Positions 22,947 to 34,900 of a stretch of 64,000 nt of DNA are shown piece by piece. Where the stretch lies: positions 7,537,461 to 7,601,460 of the forward strand of contig NC_134933.1 of assembly GCF_051020765.1 (NCBI RefSeq), written 5' to 3'. Position numbers and translations under genes: made by a program. The notes beneath the pieces were generated by a model. That model did no database searches. It worked only from the letters and a program-made list of their open reading frames with translations, and was not told the origin of the DNA. Within the stretch, counting starts at the first letter, position 1, and each line of letters opens with the position of its first letter. The DNA is from Lasioglossum baleicum. Taxonomy: Eukaryota > Arthropoda > Insecta > Hymenoptera > Halictidae.

Positions 22947-25900
22947 GTAAATAATTTTCTCGAGGCATTTAACCTGTCCCCCTTTATACTCTGCTCCCCG
23001 GCGAGGATATCAGTTTTTCTTCGAACCTTCTCCCCTTCTACTCCTACTCCTCTCCTCTCCTCTCCTCTTCACCCTGCACCATTCCTGTTTTCTTGACACA
23101 ATTCCCGGACCTCCCATTCTATTTCGAAAAATAGCCCAGGCTTCGAATATCATACGGTACACCGTTCCTGATTTAATCAATAATTCTTCGATCCTGCGCG
23201 CGATATTGTAATACAGGGCGGTCGGAGAGTCGCTCGCGCGCTATAAATTTTGTTTCGCCTGCGCGGCTCTTTTTGGATATTGAGTTTGTTTCCCGTCGAT
23301 AGCAGTTTCGCAGGGTTTCCTTCACTTTTCGCTGAAATACAGCGTAGGGGAAAATTGAACCACGGGGACTATGTTTCAACAAAAAAATCCATGTTTATGT
23401 AGCTTATTCAGACAAGAGTCCTGAATATCTCAAGAAGTTCGTGGTTTAACCATTATTCATTACTTCTGTGGTTGCAAGGGAAAACGCGGTATGTCACAAT
23501 TTCGAAACATTTCAGTTTATGCATTAATTGAGCTTATAGTATAAGATTTACGAAATGCTACAAAACAATGCAATTTAAAATTTTTAATGGCAATACCTCG
23601 AAACTGAAAGGATGTGACAACCACAGATTTTATTCATCATTTTCTCAACAATCATATTTATGGTTTATGATTGTTTAAATATTTTCTGTCAGAAATATTT
23701 GTTATGTGGAACACAATACGTGTAATCACGAAAATTAATTTGTTCAATCAGCCACTCGTCATTGTTTTAAATATCATTTTTCCACCGTTCTCGTGCTGGT
23801 TTGGTATTCTTTATGAAATGTGCCCGACTTTTGTTCGAAAAATGAAGACCCGAAAGATTGGAGCTTTTTTCAATTCAAAAACCATCTTTCGCAGCGTGGA
23901 ATTGACACAGCAATCTCTTCAAACATGTCACAAATGTTTTTTACGGGATCCGTAATATCTGTTCCGCTATGAAATTCGAACATCATACTCGCACGCAGAT
24001 GGCGTCTGTCGATGTTCATTTTGAATATTCTTTCAAAGCAACGTAGTTTGACCAGGCTGAACAATTGTTGCTGAAACAACCAAAATATTTTAGATCGAAT
24101 AACACAAAAACGAACAATAAAATATCTATTACGAGTACCATGATGCGAGTAAAACTGTGGTGAGCAATTGCTGCTAGCTTTAAAATTAGGAATTCCTATT
24201 TTTTCATTAAATCGCCGAGCTTTCTCGTATATCACCAGCCTTGACACAGGCATTTGTTCATCTAAACACTGCAGAGACTCTAATGAAAAACAAAATATGT
24301 ATATAAATAGTTATTTATGTGAGATTTAATTTATACATATCGCACCCTCGCAAGAAAAGTGACACAACTCAAAAATGCAGCATTTGAGAAAAGTCAACTT
24401 AAAGAATACTATAAAACTTATATTGAAATAGTTTAAGCTTCTTTTAAATTTCAGGTAAGTATGATAAATTGCGAGATAGAGATGTGACGCTTTTCATGCA
24501 TGTTGGGGCACTTCATACTTATTTTTCAATGACATAACCTCAAAATTGCCATTTTTTGACTTGTGTCACTTTTCTTGCGGGGATGCGATATGTTAGCCCT
24601 TAGCAGTCGAGGAGTGACTCAGAGCCATCACTAAAAATTGCTATACATTATTCATAATATTGTTTACATTATTAAATATGTCGATACCTAATCAATTAGG
24701 TACTTTCTTTCCTCTTCTTCGACATTTTCGGGGATAAAGACGATTTAATCACTGCAGTTGTAAAAAAAATGTAGCAGCAAGGGGTTAAAATAGCTCCGAC
24801 TGCAAAGGATTAAAATGGAATGTTCCTTTTTTTATCAATCGTATAATTGTTGATAAAAAATGTAATGATGCTCTCGGCGCACTGGTTCGATCCAATTTTA
24901 CTCCAACATTTTTACTAAACATTGATCGAAACGTCGAAAAAATTTAATTAAAATTGCAAACTTGCTTCGAAGTAAAATTGGATCGAACCAGTGCGCCGAG
25001 AGCATCATTACATCGGTTAAAATGGAAGGTGTGATTTCAAATCATACGACCGTGATCACGTCGAGCGGAGGGATACCGCTTTTATCTGGCAGGTGCAATA
25101 AATAAACGTTATTGTGCGCTGCAACGAGTCACAGGATACTCCGAGTGACGAAAAAAAAGAGAAGGGGAGGAAGAAAGAGAGAGAGCGCGAGAGGGAGGGA
25201 GAGAGAGAGAAGAAGAAGAAACCGTCGAAAGCTCGCTAACCTCGCGAAAAATCCCTCTAGTGCGCACTTGCTCCCCCACTCAAAAGTGGCTGTGAATTGG
25301 GAATACTTAAAGCGAGAAGAAAAGAACATGATCCTGGCCAACTAACTGGTCGAAGAGAAGTAGGAGCACCTTTCCTCCAACCCTGTAGCCCCGGTTCTTG
25401 TCTCGTTGTATAAGGTTTCGCATTGTCTCGCGGAAACAAAAGGCAGGTAGCTTATGCCCTGCATTCAAAAGCTCACAAAGTTCAGTCTCAAGTGCTTGTC
25501 TTTCGCCCAGGCCCTGCTACCATCACCCCTGTTCCAGTGCTTCTCTATTTCTCAATTTTCTCTCTTTCCGTTTACGGATTTCTATATCCATCGCCTCCTC
25601 GTTCAACCCCTCCCCTTTTCAGCCCCCGATTCTGCCATCTGACCCCTTCGCCCTTCGCCCTTCAGCCTCCTACCCATCCGCCTTGCGTTAAGTTTACGCG
25701 CCGCGTGCTCCGCAGAGTTTTCCTTACTCCCCGGTATTTCCTTTACCAAAACACTCCAGTTACTTTCAAATTACCATCCCCAACCCCGCTCGTCCCTCCC
25801 AGCTACCCCTTCACTTCCTTTACTCCCCACCCTTCTTCCCCACACATCAAACTGCGCCTTCCGTGTACCCCTCGAACCCCCACCCGAAAAACTTCACCCG

Positions 25901-28900
25901 TCCTATTCCGCGCTCGCGAACCTAATTAATTAATATTAAGTGCGCGGGAATAAGTTTTTTGACCGGGAACAGGAACACGCACCGGCTCCAAAGAAGCGGT
26001 CGAGAAGTTTGACTTTGATCGTTTCCACCGTGCACTGATTGCCAAAGAAACGCTCTGCCGCGAGTTTCAGTGAAATTGGCCTTTCAGTAGTTATGTCGCA
26101 AGAAGTGTCGCGTAAAGGTAACTTCGTTTCATCTTGGGACCCAGGGTTTAAGTCGGAAACGGTGTATGTAGATGCTGCGCGGTCGCGAGCGGAGGATTAC
26201 ACGCTGCTGATACCTCGCTAGTAGTTCGCTCGTATCCCCATTAGCGCGCAGTGGCTCCAGGCTCCAAGTGACCAAAACGCGGACTTAACCCTTTACACTC
26301 GGTTGTCTCCTTTGAGGCACCTCTAAAATTGCTGTATACCATTATTCAAAATATTGTTTACATTATTAAATATACAGGTTATTTCACCTAACTTGACCAC
26401 CTTGAATATCTCTGTTGTTTTTAAAGATACGTCAAATGTCTGAAGGACAAAGTTGAATGGTATAAAAAAATACCTCATTCCATTTAAAAAAAATGAAGGT
26501 GACCTCTATTCATATCTCTAAAAAACATTACATAAAAACAAACATTTTTTGGTATCGTATGAGCCCCATTTTACCATTCAACCTTGTCCTTCAGACATTT
26601 GACGTATCTTTAAAAACAACAAAGATATTCAAGGTGGTCAAGTTAGGTGAAATACTCTGTATATATCGGTATCTAATCAATTACTAAACCTTTAGATATT
26701 GTATGAGGAATTGTACCAATTTAAAATCCATAAAATGTCAAAAATCATAGGGAATGGAAATATTCTAGGTCGAAAGAAATGTTTACTTTCCCAGTTAAAA
26801 TATAGCTCCGAATGCAAAGGGTTAATTCAATGCACACCCCTCGTTGCAAACAGAGCAGATTTTGTGGCTTTTTTGATAGTAGAATCCGATTCTGGCATTG
26901 TTCTTTTGCCAGGAAGAAAGACCACCCTCTTCGGGGTGATTTTACCCTGAGAAATTGAAATTTGTAAATCTCTGTAAATAATGTCATAGAAGTATACCTC
27001 AGGAACTAAACAATTGAACAACTATTGTTCACAAGTTTCGTAAAAAGAAAATTAAAAATTGGAATAGCAACAATCTTTTGCTTCGCTTGCATCAGTGCGA
27101 GTCTCGCTGTGGTGGGGCTAAAATTTGAACAGTTACGGTAGATATCCTTGCGGCAGTTACGGAAAGAACACTGCAGTTCGCTTAACCTTTAACTACCCGC
27201 GCTGGTGTAAAAAGTAAACCAAATATTACGTGAAAATTCAGGGCGAGGGTAGTTAAAGGTTAAGGGCTAGCTTGAAACAACGCCAACTTAAGGCGATCTA
27301 CAAAGGGCGACCTCCCCTCTTACTTTTTATATGAGGAATCTAAAAATGTACGAATCCTCGCCAGTCTCTCTTACTCGCATGATTCGAAGAAGACCTCAGA
27401 GTTCACCGAGCGGCTTCTCTCTGATTGTTTCAGACCGGCGTGTACCCTACAGCATACCGTCAGATTGGAAGACACTGTGGTTTAGCAATTTCGAAGAGCT
27501 GCAGAGAGTGAACGAGGCGAACGACAACAACACGGTGTCCAACGTGACGGTACAGTTAGGCGGGACCGCCTTTTTGCATTGCAAAGTTCGCAATTTGGCA
27601 GAAAGAACGGTGTCCGATGCCGAGGTAAGAACGCCCTGTCCTCAACGGCGGCGTCGGTCTCTCGCAGCTTTTGCGGGTCCCAGACGGCCGTTAGAGTGAA
27701 CTGCGATTTATCACTCACGATATTTCCGTCGGGCAAGAAGACTGATTAACGATTGCGTGGCTGTTTCAGATATCCTGGATACGGCGGCGTGATTTCCACG
27801 TCCTGACCAGCTCGATGTTCACGTACACGAACGACGAACGGTTTCAGGTGCTGCATCCCGAGGGTTCCGACGATTGGACTCTGCAGATCAAATATGTTCA
27901 AGAAAGGGACAACGGGACGTACGAATGTCAGGTAATTCCATCGAATTACTCGGGAGTCGTCGCTAATTGACGTTGTAAAGTTAGAGTAGCCTGTGCTCGA
28001 TGCTCAGGAAGCTTTCACGGTGCCTCGTAGCGCCGGTAATAAAAAGTATCAGCTTATGATCGTTAGGAAGTTATTTCGTGCCACTAGTCGATGGTATCGA
28101 CGCGCTTTATGACATCCCGTCTGTTTTATAGTCTTCGAATGATTATAGTCCTTCGAATTTGTGCTGTTCAATGAAGTACCGCGATGTTAAATGGAACAGA
28201 ATGCAGCGAGATCGTAAAACTGTTTTATCACGGTCAATTGAATTCAGGCTTGCATAATTTTGCGTGCATCGTCGCGGTTTATTATACAGGGTGAGCCTCC
28301 CAAGACAAGCCACTTTAATAACGTTTGTTTGAGATAGGAAGAAATGTTTCAGTACATAACTTTTTCGGGTGGTTTAACTTAAATTAAATTTAAATTAATT
28401 TTTTGAAAAATTAACGGAGGAATTCTCTTATAATAAATTTATTTTCAGATAATTTTCATAGAAGATTAACTTAAAATTTAAATTGAGCGAAATTTTAAGT
28501 TTAAATTAATTTTTTGAAAAGTTCAGAAGAATTTTTACAATAAATTTATTTTAAGATAATTTTTATAAAAATTTGAAGGTCAACTTAGTTTTTTTTTTTT
28601 TTAATAACCACATTTTCTTTCTCGATACAATTTCAACGATACAGTAATTCAAAGTCGTTTAAAGTTATAAACACGTAAAAAAGGATGAAAAATATTATTA
28701 TCTATTTATTAGCTACTTTAACTGCTTAAAGTTAATAAAATCCAGTTAAGGGAGTTTTCACAAAAAATACATTTTATCGACAATTTCTGTAAACTATTTT
28801 TTAAAATATTAAACTGTTCGAATATCGGAAAAATTTCGTGAGAGATTATTTTAATTTGTGGACTTCGATATGGATATTGGAAACACACACAGGCATCCAA

Positions 28901-31900
28901 CAAATTTCCCATCACCTTATACAATACCGGTTGTGTACTGTTACAGGTCTCAAGGAACACAGGGATATTATCACACCTTGTCAATCTAAACATAGTAATA
29001 CCAGAAGCATTTATATTAGGGAGTGGCGAACATCATGTCGATGTAGGATCCATTATAACTCTCGTGTGCATAATAGAAAAGGTAAGACACTTTTTGGACC
29101 ATCTCTTAACCTATTCGTATACACTTATTGTTAGGTTACGTTTAAATCTTCTGACGTATTCTGCTTGCTATTAATACGTAACAAGAGAAAATCTGGATCA
29201 AACTGGAATAAAAAGTACAGAACATAATTTTTACGTGGTGTTGAATAAACATAAGAAAATCGCTATCCCCTCTTCTTCTTTCGAAATTCGACACAGCTTA
29301 GTGCCAGAACGAAAGGGTATGTCGTATTCTACTTTATGGTCTGCTGCACAACTTTATGGGACCCATAAACTTTCGAGAACAATGTCAAACCGAGTAGTTA
29401 CCCTCATCTGCAATACGTCGAAAGGCGTCCGGAGCCATCGCCTTGTATCGAACGAAAACTGTGATACTGCAAGCTGGTAACACTAAACCTAGCAAGCATT
29501 AAAAGTGTCTGGTAAATATTGCCTTGTAAAAATGGCCACGCTAAATTTATTGAGATCGTCTGTAATTTTGCGATGTAATAGATGCTTGGACAAGGAAATC
29601 TATTCCATTATTTTCCATAAATGGATTTTTATCATTTCGATAATTGAAAAATATAAAACCGGTCATTTGACCGTGGTAGGTTTAGTATTAATGTAACAGT
29701 ACCGAGTACAAAAGGTGACAGATATACATATAGGGTGGTCCATTTACCTTGAGACAGTCCATTATTACGGAAACCAGCAGGAATATGAAGAATATTTTAT
29801 ATAAAACATTTTTTCATATTCACGTTGGTTTCCGTAATAATTGACTGTCTCAAGATAAATGGACCACCCTGTATATTATGTTTTGTAAAAATTACAAGAC
29901 TGAACTTATTTAGATTCCTCACAATTTTTATGAAAATACGTGGTTGAATAAATTTTATGTAATAATTTCAAATGAAAACATCATTATAATTTCGATAATT
30001 GAAGAATAAAAAATATGAAACCGGGGTCGTGATGGCGGTTAGTATTAAATAAAAAGCAAAAAATGGAGTTTTCGAAAATGAGAGACCAGAATACCAGCCT
30101 AAGCAACGCGGAACAACCGGAAACACGTGGGCCGTCATTCACCGTGGTGGAAAAAAGCCACGATAAAAAAATTCCCCGCGAATCCAGACGTCGAAAACGA
30201 AGGAGAATAATCTCGACTGGAGTATATCGCGTAACGGCAGCATTTAAAGGGAGAAAAATCTGGTCGCGGCGTACAATAAATATCCCGGCCATTGAAACAT
30301 CTCGTAAATCGCGAAATCTACATCGCCCTCGAATATCTCGAACGAAATTCTAAAGTGAAAATGAACACACGAGCGTGCGATATCTTTTATCACCGGCGCG
30401 GCGCGCGGTGGCGGCGCGTTTCTCGGAAGGAGTTTCTATATCGCGCACAATAAATATCCCGTCTATTTACGCGTGCTCCCCATTGATACATAATAATCGT
30501 GTCGCGCATACGTCGCGGAATAAAGCCACGCGGCACGGAGTCCATCCGCTTAACGAAGGTACATAGAAACGCACAGCTTGCAGTTCGTGCGAACATTGAA
30601 TGCGCCTTCGCGAACGTACGGCGGAAAAACCTCTGGTGAAATAGGCGCGGCTTAGTCACGAATACAAGAGTGGAAGTGCATTAAAGCGGCATTGCTGCCG
30701 CTGCAAACTCGACACTATCGGCAAACGAAAATAAAGTGTAGCGTTCCTTTTTTTTTCTCTCTCTCTATGCTTTCTCTCTCTCTCTCTTTTCCTCATCTGC
30801 GCTTCGCGGCTTGCCTTCTCTTTGCCTAGACGCGTCGCCGCGGACAAAGAGGAAAAGGGGAACCCATTCCGAAAACGTCTAATGTAAGCGAAGGATGGAA
30901 GCACTCTTCGATATCGCGGAAATACGCTCAGGAATCCAACCGCCCGCCGAATTGATAGTATTACGAACAATACGGCTTCCGACGACCACGCTACAAGAAG
31001 ATAGGGTATTCATAAGTATATTGAATAACGCTGTAAGCTGCCCTATATAACGTGCTCGCAGCACTAATAATGCCCAGACTGTCAACACAATAAGCGGTTC
31101 CGCGAGACCGGGAAAAATAAAGCGATAAAGCCGTGCCCGATTTTCATAAGTTAGGAACGCGCGAGCTCTTCAGGGGTTGCATAGTTTAACACTAGGTTCG
31201 CACTAGATCTAAGGGTCCATTTTATAATTTTAGTAAATTCAATGAACATATTTTCTGTTCCTCTTGCACTTCTGTGAAGTCATTTGCAACCAAATAATAT
31301 CGGAGTTTTCAAATTCAGAGTTTTATCTCTGAAAAACTGCTGCACCATTATTCACAATGTTGTTTACATTATTAAATATGTTGGTATGTAATCAATGGAC
31401 TGCGGATCTTTATGCAAAATAAGAATTTTCTGCATCGATTGCAAGGAATAGAAACTGAATTGAATGTTATTTCTTTCCTTAATGATTTTATTGGAGTAGA
31501 AATCATATATCATATATTGACATCTTCAATTTTAAAAATGTTTCAACAATTTTGAATTTCATCTACTCAATTTTGCTATAAACGCATAAAGTAATCTATA
31601 AGTCTAGTAATCAATACGAATCTTTATGCAAAATAAGAATTTTCTACTTGATTTGCTCTGTCATCTGGGGTGAAATAAAAATGTATTTTCTCTCTTAGTA
31701 TGTTTAATAGGTCGATAATAATACAACAGTATTTTTCAATTTTGCTAATGTTTTCACTGTTTCGAATTACACCTACTCATCTTTGTTATAAATGCATAAA
31801 ATCCGCTATCTAAATATTGTTTTCATAAAATGAAAAAAATCATATACAACGGAATTATTCTAGATCGGAAGAAATGTTTTATTATCAAGTTAAATCGGAT

Positions 31901-34900
31901 CTTACTTAATTCATAGTATTTTAATAAAGTGCATAAGTACATACAAAGATATATGAATGGCATTGAATCACAAACAATATTATAAAACGTAAAATCATTT
32001 CGAAATGAACGATCTCCATTCACACGAATACAGAGCTATCCGATGATCATAAAAATTTAATTATATCGGAGCAGTACGTCTCATGATTAATTTGCATAAT
32101 TAAACTACCATTACTTGTACCTCGGTGTGATGGCAAATATGCATAGATGAAGCAGGAGCTGTAGTGAAACTGATAAATTGTTCCCGAATAATGCTCACCG
32201 AGATACGGAAACAACGTGTTCCGTAAAATCTGCCCGACGACTATTAACTACAAAAACGTAGCAATTAACAACTTGAAAATTCATGCTTTCGTATGAGAAG
32301 TTTTAGAAATGTCACGGTGGGTCCCGCGATTTTCTCCATCACGTTAGCAAATATGAGATAGGAAGGATTGACGTCGTGGAAGCTGTACAAATTTTGAAAC
32401 AACATTAATTGAAGGAGGCACTGTTAATATCAACTTTGCGGGGAACTGCGCGAACCTTCGCGACATTTCTGAAAGACAAATCGCAGAAACAGGAAACGAC
32501 CTTTGAGTCACTCCCCGTAAGCTTCCGGCTGTATGAAATAATTGAATTGGTTTCGCAAGTAATTCAAACAAAAGATCAAAAACTACCAGCAAATGAACAG
32601 GAACAGAGTTAAGAGTACTTTATTTCCAACAATCCATTGCTTTGAACTGCATAAGCACTGCAAATTGCTTGTTATGAAGTTGAAGCGATTTGTAATTTGT
32701 CGACTGCGGAGTTTATGATAAATAGACTCCGGATCTCTATTCGAAATAAAAAGTTATTATACAGGGTGTGGCCGGACGGGTGATACATACAACCGAGCAG
32801 GGGGTGACACTACATGTAAAAATCAGTCGCAAGAAAAGGAATAACATTTTTTCGTTCTTCGTTTTCGAGAAAATCGAGTTTACAGTTCCGCCAGGTTCGC
32901 GTGCTTCAGTATATGCACGAAGTAGAATTGGTTGATCATGGTCAGACGCGTCAGACGATTTCTATGCAATAGCACGTGCATTCGCTGCATTTTCAGACTC
33001 GGCTTTCTCGAAAACGAGCTGCCAAACGAAAAAATATTGTTCCTTTCTTTCGACTTATTTTTACACCCCCTGCTCGGTTGTACCATCCGTCCGCCACATC
33101 CTCTATATACAGTAAGGAGCATACTGATTCCACACACTTTAAATCAGATGGTTGATGGAAGCGCTAAAATATATTAACGCAATCTTCGTGGGCGCTCCAC
33201 GCTTTTATTTATTGTCGCTAATGTCTAAAAAAATTATTTTCTCCTTTTTTGTGCACTTTAATATAAGCGTGGTTTTTAAAAAGTTTTTTTATATATTTTT
33301 TCTCTTTCATCTCCGCAGCGTGTTTAGAAGCAAAAAGGAAACAAACGCCACGCCGGGACAGGCTTACGTTGCCGCGGAGTGTGTAGGAATACGAAAAAGT
33401 CCATAATCTATTAGCTATAGTTTTTTGCGAATATCTCGAAAACTATTCATTTCAGCCAAAAATGACACCTACATTTTGTGTTCAGCATGTCAAAACGAAT
33501 AGAATGACGTATGTCACATGTCGAATGAAAGGGGGGGGGGGGAGTTTCTAAAGTTCAGCCCGAAAATTTAAAAGATGTGTTTTGTCAACTAGTATAAATT
33601 ATATACGCTCTGAAAATTTCATTGTAATTGGTTAATTGGTTTGCGAATTATAAACGATCAAAAGTGGTAATTTGTAGTGTACCATAAAGTGGCAAGTTTT
33701 ACCATTTTTGATCGTTTATAATTCGCAAACCAATTAACTAATTTCAATGAAATTTTCAAAGCGTATATAATTTATACCAGCTGACCAGACACATCTTTTG
33801 AATTTTCGTTATTGGCCCAGCTAAAAATGTTGTAAAAATCAATTTTTACTATTGTTTTTCACAATTCCGTTCAAATGCATTTTTTCAACATATTTTTTAC
33901 ACATCATTTACTAAACTAATTCTTCTAGCCTTACAGAGAAATTGAAGTCGTTTGGTCCATTCATAAAAAAGTTGTTCTGATTTAAAGTGTGTGGAATCGG
34001 TATGCTCCTTACTGTAGGTGTTAAATATACATTTATATTTTCCACCCTTGAAGCTTTTCCAAATTTTCACTGTTTTAAATTGCACCTACTTATTTTTTAG
34101 ATAAATGTAAAAGCTTCAGGCGTAATTGAGTATGAAACATTGATTTTCACAAAGGGCTACAGTTTATCTACGTCTAGACAGCTGACCCGAGTAGTCTCCA
34201 GACGTTTTCGATGCCATTCAAGTTGGGCAAATTGCCTGAGACAGAGCTAAACCAATAGTAATCAATAGTAAGATATCGTATCATAGTAATAAATCAATTG
34301 GTACGTATACTTGGCCATCGACGTGTTCAATAACAATGTGGGCAGCCACTGACAATTTGCCATTTATGGCACATGCGATGTGAACCTGCAAGTGTGAAAT
34401 GTTTCCGCGTGGTTCTAATTCGATAGCTATGGGATTGTAATTTCATCTGAAACAATTAAAACGGTACGCAATTTTGTCGGCGTCGAAAAAAATGGAAAAT
34501 GTTTTTTTTCAATTGTTTTTTTTTCAAATTTCTGCGCGTGGAATACTGTGGAAAAAGGATTCTTTCATTTGAACAACTAACAAAGTAACAAGCCCAGAAA
34601 TGATCGCTCGCGTGCCAAGTTAATGTTGAATCGCGTTTTCCAAACTTGCACGCGGTAGATCTCCGAATCTCTTCGTCCGTTTTTACATTTCATAGAATTA
34701 ACTACAATAAAAATGAGTCTAGATTTACAGTTATACTATTTGTTTTTACGAAATTGCCACAATTTAACCTTCTCTCTGTGTTTCCAAATATGAAATCATG
34801 CTCGAGAGAGTGCAGCATAAATTTCTTAGGTTTTGTTCTTATAAGATTAATAATCCTATGTCAATCTTTGATCACGATTACTCCACAATATTAAACATAG

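Larger units (their letters stand above)
31186..31898 (+). mobile_element. TTAA repeat family B copy interrupted by two TA-MITEs
   Basis: The left flank (31186-31394) and right flank (about 31815-31898) match parts of the family B copies at 24596 and 26285. Shared landmarks are attattcacaatgttgtttac plus the cattattaaatatg stretch on the left, and cataaaatg...aaaatcata and attctaga...gaagaaatg on the right. Between them lie two TA-MITE copies. Confidence 0.65.

Noticed and set aside
24860..25014. tRNA-like B box (ggttcgatcc)
   Set aside because: The surrounding bases do not form a T arm, no A box or cloverleaf is present, and the string lies in a transposon-like inverted repeat.
25423..25929. 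168-codon Pro/Ser-rich frame
   Set aside because: The region is pyrimidine-rich and several phases are open together; no conserved motif, so composition explains it.
30063..30353. 96-codon basic frame in dpr intron 4
   Set aside because: Lies beside a dispersed repeat, has no recognisable motif, and is open on the opposite strand as well.
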